Positions 12,661 to 40,537 of a stretch of 64,000 bases of DNA are shown piece after piece. How positions within the stretch are numbered: position 1 is the first letter of the stretch; every line of letters begins with the position of its first letter. The DNA is from Diabrotica undecimpunctata (taxonomy: Eukaryota > Arthropoda > Insecta > Coleoptera > Chrysomelidae): assembly GCF_040954645.1 (NCBI RefSeq), contig NC_092803.1, forward strand, positions 121,973,961-122,037,960, in the 5' to 3' direction. Position numbers and translations under genes: made by a program. The notes beneath the pieces were generated by a model that was not told the origin of the DNA, made no database searches, and was given only the letters and a program-made list of their open reading frames with translations.

Positions 12661-12845
12661 ACTGAATAGTTATTATTGTTTGAAATATTAGAGTTCACAG
12701 AATTATCTGAATCATTACTATTTAATTATTTGAATTTATTTTCGTTTTAAAAAAGTATTATCATCAGTGGACTGCTTTTGGCTGCCCCTATTGTTGGCCG
12801 CCCGTGTGCGATGCACACTTGGCACACATGGTAGCGGCGGCCCCG

Positions 12846-14135
12846 CTATTGGGGAACCGTCTCTTGCCGTCATTACTACTATTGCCTCTATTTGTTATCA
12901 TTCGACTTATATAATCGTTCCATTCTACTCTTCTATTTCTTACCCAGTTCTTCATGTTCTCCACCTTGCATCTACGTCGTATACCTGTACTTCTAGCTCT
13001 GTCCCATAGTGTCTTGCCATCAATTTTTCAAGTCTTTTCCTTTCTGCTGTTTCTAACATCCTTTTTGTCATTTTTGTGTCAGGTCGTGTTTCTGCCGCTT
13101 ATGTCATTATTGGTCTGATGACTGTTTTGTAAATTCTGCCTTTCATTTCTTTCCCGATATTTCTATTTTTCCATATTGTTTCATTAAGGCAGCCTACATA
13201 CATAGTCCAAACTTTTTTAATATTGTTTTCATTTTTTCAATATTCTGATAAATTCTGATTCTTATCTCGCAATCAATGCAATATGGTCTGCAAAACTGAT
13301 AACTTGTTGTATCTTGTAGTATATTATAATACTACACTACTTTGTCGTAGGATAGCTTCAAGGATAAGGTTAAATAAAATTGTGGACAGTGAATCTTCCT
13401 TCCAGGATCACTTTATTTAATGTTTCTTGTAATGTAATGTCCACTAACTTAATAAGTTTGGTAGGTATTTTTAAAAGATTCATCACTTCGTATGGTTTTT
13501 CTCTATTGATTCAGTCGTATGCCTGCTTTAAGTCTATAATATAAACAGCATGTGCAAACCTGATTTTGTTCGTAGTTGTTATGCAATATTTGTGTCATCG
13601 TAAAAATCTGTTAATTGTAGATCTGTCTTTTCTAAACCCTGATATTTAAACCTATTATTTCAGATTCATATTTTGTTAGTCGGTTTCTTATTAATAAAGC
13701 TAATATTTTATATTCTACACCTAATAAAGCAATTCCTCTATAATTTTGGAATAGGCTTTTATTTACCTTTTAGTGAATCGGACATATAGATGTATTGTTC
13801 CTGCCTTATTCTGAATTTTCCTTAAATATTTTTGCTATTATACCATTTTCTTCTGGACTCTTACTATTTTTAAGCTGCTTTAATATTTCTTCTATCTCCA
13901 AATCTGATGATTCGTAAATTCCGTCCTCATTATTGCTTCGCTCTGGTGCGGTTTGCGATTTTATTTCATTCGTATTCCCCTCTGGGTTTAGTAGGCCCTC
14001 AAAGTATTCTACCCACCTATCTATTTTTCTTGGTAAGTCTCCTGTTAGCGTGCCTTATTTACTTCTGCAGAAGCATGCTATCTCAGGACTTCATTAATTT
14101 TGATTTTTTCGTAAAAATTCTTAATCTCTTTGTTT
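12846..14135 (-). pseudogene. LINE reverse transcriptase relic (5' part of the hAT-split copy)
   Basis: Read leftward, pieces of a non-LTR reverse transcriptase appear in several frames. There is a region matching RSTIDAIFTMTQIL (template-binding block), the finger/palm region around an LKxAYDS-like block, ISFADHIALIARS (degenerate catalytic YADD, near 13290), then GRIYKTVIRPIMTYAAETRP and WRT...NWVRNRRVEWNDYISRM near 12900. The C-terminus continues at 10005-10098 on the other side of the hAT insertion. The same family recurs at 38145-39200. Dead by many frameshifts. Confidence 0.75.
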
Positions 14136-14239
14136 AACATATGACTTTCCCTATTTTGTAACTTCATTTTCCAGTATTCTCTTTTCTTTTTTCCTGCAGT
14201 TAGACAATCGACAGTCTTTTATGTCAGGACAAAGACAGG

Positions 14240-14560
14240 CGAAATAGTTTAGTATAAAACATTCGCTAAAATTTACAGCAAACCTAATAAGCAAAGACAG
14301 GAAAACAGTCAAAGCAATAGTAGTTCGGTTAACAGGATAGTGTAAGCTCCAAAGGCAGTTGAATCTGGTGAAATTGGCAGATAATAATCTATGCAGACTA
14401 ACTCACATACAGGAAGAAAGAGCACATTTTGTGACAGTGCAATAGCCTGGCAAAAGAGCAGTTCTTTAAATTAGACAAGGGAAAGCCACCGGCAAAAAGA
14501 TACATGGAAAGTTAAGTCTCGAAGCTATTAGACCCTTAAAAAAGTGTCAGGCTAGAGAAT
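14240..14560 (+). mobile_element. C-terminal fragment of an RNase H-bearing LINE
   Basis: Plus-strand frame reads KDRKTVKAIVVRLTG and KLQRQLNLVKLADNNLCRLT followed by HIQEERAHFVTVQ, resembling the 'TGHCxLxxHLxxMGxxxxxxCRxCxxExET' segment that follows RNase H in I/R1/LOA-type elements. Two of the expected Cys/Glu positions are changed, so it is a relic. Confidence 0.55.
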
Positions 14561-14759
14561 GTAATCTAGGATTTGAGGACCACAATAGATCTGAAAAGGT
14601 CCTTCTCTGAAGAGGTTCCTTCTCTCGAAGGAACGCTACACTTTATAGAAATATTAATGAATTCGATACGAGCGGTTGTTTCTTTATATCTACGTTGTTC
14701 TATAAACTGAATATTTGACAAATTTATAGTTTATGTTTTAATAAATATCTTCTTTATTT

Positions 14760-15020
14760 ATGTATACCATAACACTGTTTCTTCATTCATCTGGTATCTT
14801 TTCAGTTCCATAATCCTATTAAACAAACTTGTTAGGCAACTTATTTCTGTCTCTCCTAACTTTTTACACACTTCTTTAGGGATACCATCTGGTCCAACGT
14901 CTTTATCTTTCTTTATTTTTTTTAGTGCATAGACAACTCCCTATTGTTATTACTCCATCCGTTAGTTTCACTGTTTTTTTTTTGTCAAACTTTTCGTTTA
15001 ATAAGCAGTCAAGCAATGTT
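14760..15020 (-). mobile_element. LINE reverse transcriptase N-terminal fragment
   Basis: Minus strand reads KDKDVGPDGIPKEVCKKLGE and SCLTSLFNRIMELKRYQMNE, the fingers region of RTE-like reverse transcriptases (usual form GPDGIPxEVWKxLGE). It ends only about 60 bases from the upstream ATG and 120 bases from the preferred ATG of the odorant receptor, so it makes up much of that gene's immediate upstream DNA. Confidence 0.7.
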
Positions 15021-15137
15021 TTCATCGTTTTTTGACGTCCGTTTCATGTATTATTATTTTAATATTTTTTTCCCGAAAACATGTTATTAATCTTATTAAT
15101 TTTTATCTGTTTTTATTATAATAAATTACCTTTTAGA

Positions 15138-31154
<16,017 letters not shown>

Positions 31155-32415
31155 GAACGTGAAAGCTATTACATCAAAATAAATTATATTGACTGGTAAA
31201 GATTTTTCAGCACAACCGTTGATATAGAATCAAAAATAGGTAAAATTGGTTTCTAATAAATGATGACACAATAATCAACGTGATGGTAGTTGCATATATT
31301 TAAGTTTATATTTAGTAAATATATGTATTATGATTTATATAAATATAGAGCCATCGAAAAAAACGTAAGTTATTTAGATAGGGCATAAAATATGCCTTCC
31401 TTTTTTTGGGTAATTACTCACTCCCACACAAGAAGTTCAATTCGGTGATTTCTCTAAAACAAAATTAAAGAAAAAAATAAAATAGTCTAAAACACACTTA
31501 AAGCCTTTTGGGTACTTTTATAACATATAAGAGAGTTATTTGTAGGTAATTTAATAAAATTAATAAACTCACGTTTGATTGTCTGAAGCACCCTATAATA
31601 GAATCCATGTATTAACATTTTTTACGCTTAAAACTGTGAAATGTAGGAGAACGGAGGGTATTGCCATGTATTGCTGTATGGCGGCTAATTCCGTATAAGC
31701 AAGTTTTAAAGGAATAACACGAAATAGTGTGTTTTTGCCATCGCGGATATACTTAACATTTTACCTGAAGAAATCCAATTGTAAATACTTTTTTGTGAAT
31801 ATATCTGTAGTTGTTATTGTTCAAATAGTATCACAAGATAATTATTTAATGACATTAGCTGTTTTTAAAGTAATTTTACCATCTGTTTTCACCTAATATT
31901 GTTTCGACATGACAGAGAGTATGTCGGCTAAGTCCGTACGCATGTACGGTATTGAACTGATCCAAATTATCAGTTCACAAATAATTTTAAAATTGCTTTT
32001 AAAATTTCTGAATTAATAGTTGTAATTCTTATTAAGTATAAAATTAAGTCTGAAACGAAAAAATTGTTCTGTATTCTCTGGTATAAACTTGGTTTTCGGT
32101 AAATGAAAATTACATTTACAGATGGAGTATAAAAATAAGTATTCATGATGGAGCAATGTTAAGACCGACAGCTGCTTTGTATCGTATTCCTGTTATGACT
32201 ATTTGATTACTCAAAAAGGGGCAGCTATGATCTATAATTTTAAATGGGGGAAAGTCTGTTTGCTCAAATAAACAGGAGACAAAAATTAGAGATTAAATAT
32301 TGCTTCTGGAAGGGTTGTTTTATGGATTGAGGCTACAATCATTAATGGCTGCGATATTTTCATACGCTGTGTCTAATAAAATTACAAGAAAAATAAAAAA
32401 AAAATTTCAATAAAA
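31155..32415. other. Downstream of the odorant receptor, no gene seen
   Basis: Apart from the candidate poly(A) signal this region shows no coding frame. The phrase 'ggcggctaattccgta' (31680-31697) recurs imperfectly as 'gtcggctaagtccgta' (31923-31939), possibly subterminal repeats of the pogo-like relic that follows. Confidence 0.4.
31178..31183 (+). terminator. Candidate poly(A) signal of the odorant receptor
   Basis: AATAAA lies 23 bases after the stop codon. It is the first canonical signal downstream, but the close spacing and AT-rich context make the assignment tentative. Confidence 0.4.
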
Positions 32416-32419
32416 AGAT

Positions 32420-33470
32420 AGAAAGGAAGCTGGTAAAGACGGGTTCTATGTGTTTTTAAAAAGAAATCCTAAAATAAGTGCCAGGCGGCTGGAATCTACC
32501 AGTAAGTTAATGCCAGCGAATTAAAGACGTTCTTTCTTATTTTAGCCTCACATACGACAAATATAAATTTCGGCCTTATCGAATAATTAATGTAAACGAA
32601 ACAGGTATCGATGCAGTTTACAAACCTGACAAAATACTAACTCCTAAAGGCATTAGTTGGAGTTGCCACCAGTTGGAAACGTGGGAAGAACATAACTGTC
32701 GATTGCTGTATCATTACAACAGGATAGTATGTTCCACCACTAATTATATATCCACTTTTGAGAATGCATCCATCGCTAGAGCAGTGGGGCCAAAGGGTTC
32801 TATTTATATATTTACTGTGTCTGAGTAGATGATTAAGGAATTGTTCTGCATATGAATTATTGATCTTAGACCATCTTATTGATCTTACTCACAGTGGTCA
32901 TGTATCTTTGAGAAGTTACGATTTTTGTTGCAAAAATGAAATTATCATGGTGACAAAACCATCCCATACATCGTACAGGATTCAACCACTGGATTTCACA
33001 GTGACTAGTCCATTGAAAGCAGGTCTGTATAAAGAATGTGATACATACATGAAACTCTATCAATATGAAAGACCAACACCTCTGCAATTGATTTCACTGT
33101 TTACTCAAGAATATTTGAATATTGCTAATGTAGAAAAAGCAGTCAGTAGATTCCAAACAGCAGACATATGGCCTTTCAATTCAAATTTTTTTACCCTATT
33201 GATAGAAGAAGAAAATGAAAACCTTCCTAAGAGGATTTCTGCCGAACAAGCTGTTAAAATTATAAGGATGTAGCCTGAAAATTTAGAAGCGCCCAGTTAA
33301 TTAGATATTTCTATGAATTTTAATGAGTCTTTGGTACCTAAAAATACAGGATTAGCTGAATTCGTTGACGATGTACTTCCATTATCATCAGGATTTCAAA
33401 ATTCACTACTTCCTGAAAACCCAGAACTAGATAAAGTTAATAATCCACTATCATCGATGTAAAGAACCAC
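32420..33470 (+). pseudogene. Second pogo/Tigger-type transposase relic
   Basis: Readable blocks in order: FLKRNPKISARRLESTSKLM; FRPYRIINVNETGI (the usual NVDETG with the catalytic Asp changed to Asn); YKPDKILTPKGI; then the open stretch 32860-33273 with RIQPLDFTVTSPLKAGLY, HTSY and ADIWPFNSNFF near its end. This is the classic 'LQPLD...F.PLK...GIWPFN' end of Tigger-like transposases. Frames are broken in several places. Confidence 0.85.
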
Positions 33471-33995
33471 TTATCCAACTCAAGTAGAAATTCAGCACGT
33501 CAAACGAAAAATTTTTGTGATTTAAGAGAAAAATAAAACACCTGACAACACACAATATCTTTCAGAGAAATATCCAAAGTATCTGAAAAGAACAACATCC
33601 CAAAAGGGAAGGGTATAAGGACAACAGCAATCAAAAGCACCTATGAAATAACACTGTGTTAGAAGAAAGTGAAAAACACTAGCTGCCAAAAATATTAAAC
33701 TAGAAAAACGGGCTGAGACTAGTGCAAAAGGTAATAAACAGAAAAAATAAAAATAATAAAAAAAACAAATTGCAAAGGAGAGTTCATTATCTTCTGATGC
33801 TGATGGAAGTTGGTCGTATGTGAAAGCTTTGTGTTCCGGATATAATTCTGTTCATTAATTATTATTGTAGTTTTTGCACATAGGACCTAGTAACGACATG
33901 ATAGATAATGATTATAATTTTTACCTTTGTTCTTAAATAAAATATAATTAGGAAGAGGAAAAGACAGTTAAGATTTTATTTCACGTACAGGGAGC

Positions 33996-34055
33996 TTGCG
34001 CATCCGTTTATACATATTTCGGCCTAATAGGCCTCATCAGAACGGCTTTCGCAAA
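33996..34055 (-). ncRNA. Hammerhead ribozyme, type I, left arm
   Basis: On the minus strand: stem I inner helix CCGTT / AACGG, core CTGATGA, stem II GGCC / GGCC with a TATTA loop, GAAA, ATATGTAT as a short stem III, then A at the cleavage-site position. An outer helix TTTGCG / CGCAAG (one mismatch allowed) extends stem I. All core nucleotides match the consensus. Confidence 0.85.
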
Positions 34056-34079
34056 CGCTCTGTTTAGAGCGCCAGAGCG

Positions 34080-34140
34080 TTTGCGAAAGCCGTTCTGATG
34101 AGGCCTATTAGGCCGAAATACGTATAAATGGATGCGCAAG
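34080..34140 (+). ncRNA. Hammerhead ribozyme, type I, right arm
   Basis: Plus-strand twin of the left-arm motif. CTGATGA is at 34095-34101, stem II GGCC / GGCC, GAAA, then ATACGTAT as a self-complementary stem III. Inner stem I here is CCGTT / AATGG, a G-U wobble where the partner has G-C, so pairing is kept despite the base change. The other difference falls in the stem III loop. Confidence 0.85.
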
Positions 34141-34178
34141 CTCCCTGTACGTGAAATCAAATCTTAACTGTCTTTTCC

Positions 34179-35375
34179 TTTTTATTTTGATATACTCTGT
34201 ACCAATTGGTAGAAACCAATTCGCTAAGAATTTTGCTTAGTTGAGGAGATATGTTGTGGAATGCAATTTTTAGATTCCCCATGTCTCTCTTAACATCTTT
34301 ATCAACGTCTGTTTTGCCTTGCAATTCTTAGAAAGCACAGATTAAAGCGGAATTCTTGAATTTGGTTTCGAAAATTAGTCTACGATTTTAAAATATAATT
34401 GTGTAAAAAAATATTTTTAGTTTTTAAAATAAATGGTTAATATAATAATTAAACGGAATTATGTATGTACGAAATTAGCCCATTACGTGTAAGGAGATAT
34501 CCGAATGATTCGGTTATTACCATACTAACGTAGTCATCATTTAAGGTGTTATATTTCTTTAAATGGGGTTTTTATTTTCTGATAAATATCTAAAATAAAA
34601 AATACCCCATTTGAAGTAGATTTACTAATAATTTAGTAATAAGGATATTTTAAAGTTATGTGTACGACAATATCCTTCGTTCCCCTATATATAGGAATAT
34701 GTTCAAGTACAAATGAACACATTTACTACAAAAGAAATAAACGATTTCTAAATTAATACATACGTTAAAATCAATGTATTTCCTAGTGGCACACTATTCA
34801 ATTAACAACTCATTCACACTGTTTTGCAACTAACGTTTACCTTTACATATGTATGGAAATAATACGTATTCGTATAATTACTGATTTTAATGAATTTTTC
34901 TTATATTTCCCAAAAATATTTGGTAAAATATACCGCCAGCCAAACTCTATATTGACAATGCCAAACCATAATAATTTAGCATGGTGACTACTTGGTATGA
35001 TACTACATACTACCGACCCGATGTATATTTTACGTTATTTCATGACCCATATAATTACAATTTTTTTCAATGGCTCTAACTATGTCAAAGATATAGATAG
35101 CACATTACAACCTATTGGTTTTTTATTTCTTCAGCTGATGCAATAAAAGAAAAAGTAGCGTGAGTATGGAAGAATTATAATAGAAGTACAGTGTATAGTT
35201 CTTGAAGTTTACAAAAAATTATACGTCGGAGTACAACTGCCAGAAGTGAAACACTATACATTGAGACTATCTGGTATAAAAAATATGTATAAGAATATTA
35301 AACGAAATTAATATGAAAAAATAAAGAACAAAATATTCCGTTATTTACGAAAAAAAAAATTAGTCATGTTAAAAT
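34179..35375. other. No gene seen
   Basis: AT-rich, with only short frames. No terminal repeats or coding motifs recognised. Confidence 0.5.
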
Positions 35376-36620
35376 TAGTCCAGTCGTCAGATATTTGACC
35401 CCTAAAAATCATACGAACAAGATGAATTTTGCCGAGAATATCAATTTTGGGACACCAAAAAAGTTGCAAAAAAGTTTTTTCACTTTTACCCCCGGGTTTC
35501 CCCTTAAAACATTCTTCGTAGAGGAGAAAATACTCAAAAAAATCGATTTACTAAGAACCTGTTCGGCGTAGAAAAAAATATTTTGAATAAAAAATGTAGC
35601 TGAGATAATTTTGAACACAAATATTAATTAGCACTTTTTCTCTAGAATGAACCATTCTCTCAGAAACAACGCTTGAAGCGACCGGCGGTTTTGAATGTCA
35701 GTTGCGGGCGAGAAATCAATGTGAAATAAAATGTGTATCAAGTCGACGGTAAAAATTCGATATCTTTTGATGAAAATATCCTATCAACAAAACTCACAAT
35801 ACGTTTTAAAAGCGAAAAGTGTAGCTTTTTGTGCAATATTTGTATTTTGCCGCAAATCAGTTTCTCTGAATCTGTTCGATAAATAAACGTTGCTCGAATT
35901 TTGCAATTTTTACAATTCTCCTAAGATTAATTAAATTTTTCATTTTAGTTGACCGGACATAGTAAAATTTAGATTTCTGGAGACTAATCTTCAAAACCTA
36001 TAACATGAAATTTGAATTTTGAGTTTTGGCAACAAATTTGAGATATTTGTAATATGACTAAAAAACACAGAATTTAAACTTTTACGTTACAAATGATCAC
36101 ACGTCACGAAAAATGTCTCCAAGGAAATGATTTTGACTGTAATTTGTAGCAGAAGATGAGTAGTTTTGAAAAACGTACTAGCGTAATTGAAAAAGAGCAG
36201 TTTGAAATGTTTTAGATTGTTTGTAATGTGAAAGTTTAAATTCTGCGGTTTTTATTCATATTTCAAATCCCTCACATTTGTTGCCAAAACTCAAAACTAA
36301 AATTTTATGATATAGGTTTTAAAGATTAGGCTCTAGTTATCGAAACTACTCAGTGGTCGTTTAATAAAAGGATCAGAAAGTGTATTGATCTCATGAGAAT
36401 CATAAAAATTGGCAAAAATCGCGTCATGTATATTTATTTAACGCCTTTATAAAACTCAGTTTATTTGCGGCAAAATACAAAAATTGCGTACAAAATCTGC
36501 ACTTTTTACCTTTAAAACGCATCTTGATTTTTGTCGATAGGACACTTGGTTCAAAAGATATCTTCTACATAAAAAATGCTAATCAACAATTTTTCTTCAG
36601 AATTATCTTAGCTACTAGAA
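35376..36620. mobile_element. Foldback (near-palindromic) element, copy 1
   Basis: The left half (from TTAGTCCAGTCGTC) and the right half are inverted versions of each other around a centre near 36150. Matching blocks include 'ttgcggcaaaatacaaa', 'gataggacac', 'aaaagatatc', 'ttttgagttttggcaacaaa' and 'gtagctgagataatt' with their complements. The outer end of the right arm is missing. There is no coding sequence. A second copy is at 53820-55039, in the same left-end orientation. Confidence 0.8.
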
Positions 36621-36949
36621 TCTAAGTAGTGTAATATAAGAAATAATAATCTGTTTAATAAAGTTCACTGAATTTAACACCATATTTATTGCGCATAACC
36701 AGTGAAAAATAGGTGACCTTGATGAGGATTAGTATATTGCATACGTAAATAGAGAGAAGTTCTCTGCATCTAATATTTGGTAAAAATCATTTTATTGTTG
36801 CAATATAAATTATTAAAACAAAGAGATAAGCAAAGATGCACTTTTTGCGCTAAATGCCAAAAATGCCGTGATTAAGTAAAATATGTCTTTGCATGTTTCA
36901 TGGATTACGAAATAGATGATAATAGATAATAAACCGCCACCATAAAAAT

Positions 36950-37560
36950 TGGAGATAGCTCCACCGACGAAATTGCCATACAACGAGGAGTCAAAGTTGC
37001 AAAAGGTGCATTGTGTCCCCAACATTATTCAATGTCTACTGGGATAATTTATTTTAACAACACTTAAGAGAAAGTCATAAACATCGTAGGTCTCCAAATT
37101 TTGCTTGATCATATTTACGAAGTAGGAGAGAAATTGGACATTAAAATAAACTAAAACAAAACTAATTTTTAGTCTTTATCCATAACTCAGTAGCAGAGTA
37201 ATTAATTGGACTCAAATTTGAAAAAGTCACAAAATTGCATATTTAGGAACTCTGTCATAACGGATCAACTGAATCCAGACGTAGAAATAAAACGCAGAAT
37301 AACAATAACTAAAACCAGTTTTCTGAAAAGGAAGACAATTTTTTGTAGCAACCATCTCAGTTAAGACCTAAGACAAAGAATGATTAAGTGCTATGTTTGA
37401 TATGTCGGTATGGAATGGACAGGAAAACGGTGGTAAGTGTGGACACTAAAAGTATCAAGCATCAACCGAAGTGAACTATTAGAAATGTGAATTTAGTGAA
37501 TTTAAGTATGGTCAATAAAGATAGAGAATTACTAAAGACTGTTAGACACCAAAAAATGTT
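36950..37560 (+). pseudogene. LINE reverse transcriptase relic
   Basis: Plus-strand blocks IAIQRGVK near 36972 and VSPTLFNVYWDNLF near 37014, then DQLNPDVEIKRRITITKTSF near 37263 and RQRMIKCYVWYVGMEW near 37375. These are the palm and thumb segments of an RTE-like reverse transcriptase. Frames shift repeatedly; the catalytic YADD is not readable. Confidence 0.65.
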
Positions 37561-38144
37561 AATATCTGTAAGTCAATAAATCAAAATTTGTCTTTTAGTT
37601 AAACTATTTGTATGCATAGTGGCCTATGACATCTCGTAGGTAATTATATGTTCATTAATAATAAAGACACTGTGTAGTACCCTTTTGATACCCGCCTTGT
37701 TTGTTTTTTCTTACTTAATATATTCGTTATTTTCTCCCCTTTCATTTAACGTATCACACGCTCCAATCGGACTAAACACAAAGGAGATATTATGTAAGGC
37801 CCTCTTAGCAATGCTGCAATGTGTATTTTTTCTGTCTCAACATATTCGCTTCCACCTCTCCTTTCCAATGATGTATGGATTATACGATGTATGATGTACG
37901 TCATGATTCGACGAACTATTCTACCCCTATTATAAAACGCTCAAAAAATTATTTAATTCTGCATAATTCTCTTTAACTTGATTTAATTTTATTTAACTCT
38001 ATTTACCTTTATTTAATTTTATTTTTATTAGCATATTAGTTTTTATTAGTTTTTATTTTATTTTAGTAAAGCGTTGACGTTTGTTAAACATCATTTTATT
38101 TTTATAGTAAGTGTATGATTATCTTACCTTTTTTCTTCTTCTTC
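37561..38144. other. No gene seen
   Basis: Low-complexity AT-rich sequence with repeated ATTTAA and TTTTATTT phrases (37960-38090). No motif found. Confidence 0.5.
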
Positions 38145-39200
38145 TTCTTACTCTTTATAAGCAATTCTGCTTGTTTATGGGCGGATTAATACCTCTATGA
38201 AAGGTTGTCACTCCATCTTTTGCGCGGTCATCCGACACTTCTTCTGCCGATTGGTGACTTATCTCTTACTATTTTGACGACATGAGTCTCCTACATTCTG
38301 CTTATGTGGTTATTCCATTCTTTTTTTCTATTTTGTGTCCATTCATTTATACACTGTACGTTACATTTTCTTCTAATGTCTTCACTTCTCTTTCGATCTC
38401 TCAGCGTATTTCCTGTAATTCTTCTCTTTACTTCATCTCTGTTGTTTCCAGTAGCCTTTACGTTGTGGCTGTGTCGGGTCTTGTTTCTGAGACATATGTC
38501 ATTATTGGTCTTACACTAGCTTTATAAATTCTTGATTTCATCTCAGTGTTAATGTGTCTGTTTCGCCATTTAGTGATATTAAGGCATTCTGCCAGTCTAT
38601 TTGCTTTTTGTACTTGATCCCTCACTTCTTTGTCCAGGTCTCCACAGCTAGACAGTGTAATTCCCAGGTATTTTATTTCCATTACTTGTTCAATACTGAT
38701 GCCATCAATTTCTATTTTACATCTGGTTGGTTCTTTGCTACTACTATTGTTTTAGTTTTTTGAGATGAGATTGTCATATTAAATTCTTTTGCTCTTATGT
38801 TAAATCTATGGACCAGTTTTGAAGACTATCTTCATTTTTGGCTATCAATATTGTGTCGTCTGCGTAACAGAGTATTTTGATTTCTTTGTTTGCCATTATG
38901 TATCCTCTTCCTTTGTTAACGCTTTTAATGATTTCATTTATGAGCAAATTGTCCAAATGAATCCCGTTGTCTTATTCTGCTGTCTATTTCTATAGGTTCT
39001 GTAAGTTGTCTATATATTCTGATTTCCATTTTGTTGTTTTGGTAGATGATTTCCATAGTTTATATAATATTTAGGGGAGCTTCTCTATGATACAGAAGAT
39101 GAATTACATCTTTGAGTCTTACTCAGTCAAACGCTTTCTTTGAGTCAATCAGACACAGAAATGCTGGTCTGGTTTATCTTACCCAGTGACATATAATAAA
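38145..39200 (-). pseudogene. LINE reverse transcriptase relic, same family as 12846-14135
   Basis: Minus strand, right to left: LIDSKKAFD (palm, near 39140), AHK-flanked QRDSF block, CYADDTILIAK near 38860 (catalytic YADD intact), then the open stretch MEIKYLGITLSSCGDLDKEV and KSRIYKASVRPIMTYVSETR (38458-38682). It continues as EWNNHISRM and KSPIGRRSVG near 38200-38310. It ends in a (GAA)n tail at 38133-38148. Dead by frameshifts and stops. Confidence 0.8.
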
Positions 39201-39236
39201 TATATATTATGCGTCATTGCTCTTAGCTTACAATTA

Positions 39237-40537
39237 CAGTAACCTATATTTTCAGCAATTTTCGAAAAAATTAATTAATTCAGATTTCTTTGTTCAGATG
39301 GCATTAGGATTTTATATCTAAACTAATATAAAGCTTTAAATTATTTTGTATTAAATTCTACCTTTAAAATATTATTAAAATTAATAATTAATTATATTAA
39401 TATCTAATAAATACAATATTATTAATTAAACTTATCGTTTCAAAAACAAAATATGATTGAAATATGGTAGTTCGTATTTCTTTCCTAGATGACGTCGTTA
39501 GTTTACTGGACAACCGGTTTGACCTGTCATTATACCTTTTATATAGATAGACTGTTAATATTTTTTTATAATAATACTTCACATTTAAGTTCTTTATAAA
39601 GTTTGAAAAATCGTAATTTTTCCTTTAAAAATTTTGTTTAATTATTTTGGTAATTTTTAAAATTTCCAAAATTTGTTAAACATAAAATAGAATTAATTAA
39701 TCATTTACATTTTCATTAGTATTTTGTATTTATGTATAATTACTTCATTTTTATTATCATTATATTTTATTAAAATGGTTTTAAAAAATCGAAAAGTGAT
39801 ATATGTTTTAAGAATTCTGGGAGTGGAAGTATCGTTTAAGCACGGAGCCATAGTTTTTAATTTAATTTATTTTATTTTATTCAATTCGATTTTACTTAAT
39901 TTAATTTATTTAATTTTGTTTTATTTTATTTTATACAGATATTTATACAAATATTTTAAAATCAAAAGTAACTACGTCGATCCGGTATTTCTGGAGTTGT
40001 TATAAAAAAGTTTAAAAAAAATTAAATGACGTCCTATGTAATCGACCTACGTACAAAACCAGCATGTACCTTCTTACGTATAAACCAAATAAATATAAAC
40101 CAACATAATGCTTTAAATTATTTTGCGAAAAAAATAATAATAAATATTCCTATTATTAATTATCTATGTAATTAATATGTATTAATATATGTAGTTAATA
40201 TTGTAAGTATTTTTAATTGAACGTATCATTTCAAGAACAAAATATGAATGAAATGTCAGATGTGAGTAGTTCAAATTTTCTTTTCTAGATGGCGCTAGGT
40301 TTTAAATCTAAAATAACGTAAAGTTTTAAATTATTTTATAATAAATTCTACCTTAAAAATATTATTAAAATTAATTATTAATAATATTATTATATAATTA
40401 ATACATACAGTATTTTAAACGGATCGTTTCAAGAACAAAATAGGATTGAAATATGGTGGTTCATATTTGTTTCCTAGATGGCGTCGATAGTTTACTGGAC
40501 AGTTTGACCTGTCATCATTGACTTATATACGTTAATA
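39237..40537. repeat. Repeat units A and B flanking the DD41D transposon
   Basis: Two diverged units (39237-39560 and about 40200-40537) share blocks in the same order: 'ttaaattattttgtaa', 'aaattctacctt', 'aaaatattattaaaatta', 'cgtttcaagaacaaaat', 'attgaaatatggtggttc', 'ctagatggcgtc', 'agtttactggac' and 'tttgacctgtcat'. A third partial unit is at 43284-43435, on the far side of the transposon. Nature unknown; it may be a dispersed or satellite-like repeat. Confidence 0.7.

Larger units (their letters stand above)
10099..12845 (-). mobile_element. hAT transposon with 8-bp target duplication, about 2.75 kb
   Basis: The left end starts CAGGGCCGCCGCTA and the reverse complement of the right end starts CGGGGCCGCCGCTA, a 14-bp terminal inverted repeat with one mismatch. 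The flanks are CTATTGGG (10091-10098) and CTATTGGG (12846-12853), the perfect 8-bp target duplication expected of hAT. Further in, both ends share GGCCGCCCGTGTGC. The element inserted into an older LINE whose two halves read on across the junction. A separate LINE tail later inserted inside it (12478-12660). Confidence 0.9.
33957..34178. repeat. Inverted repeat, 106-bp arms, each with a hammerhead ribozyme
   Basis: Arms 33957-34062 and 34073-34178 differ at only three positions and are separated by 10 bases. No coding sequence is attached. It looks like two Penelope-like (or retrozyme-like) terminal segments joined tail to tail, with the rest of the element missing. Confidence 0.95.

Noticed and set aside
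15081..15137. Upstream ATG giving 19 extra residues (MLLILLIFICFYYNKLPFR) to the odorant receptor
   Set aside because: It would add an extra hydrophobic stretch not usual at the N-terminus of odorant receptors; the ATG at 15138 gives the usual length and layout. Not excluded.
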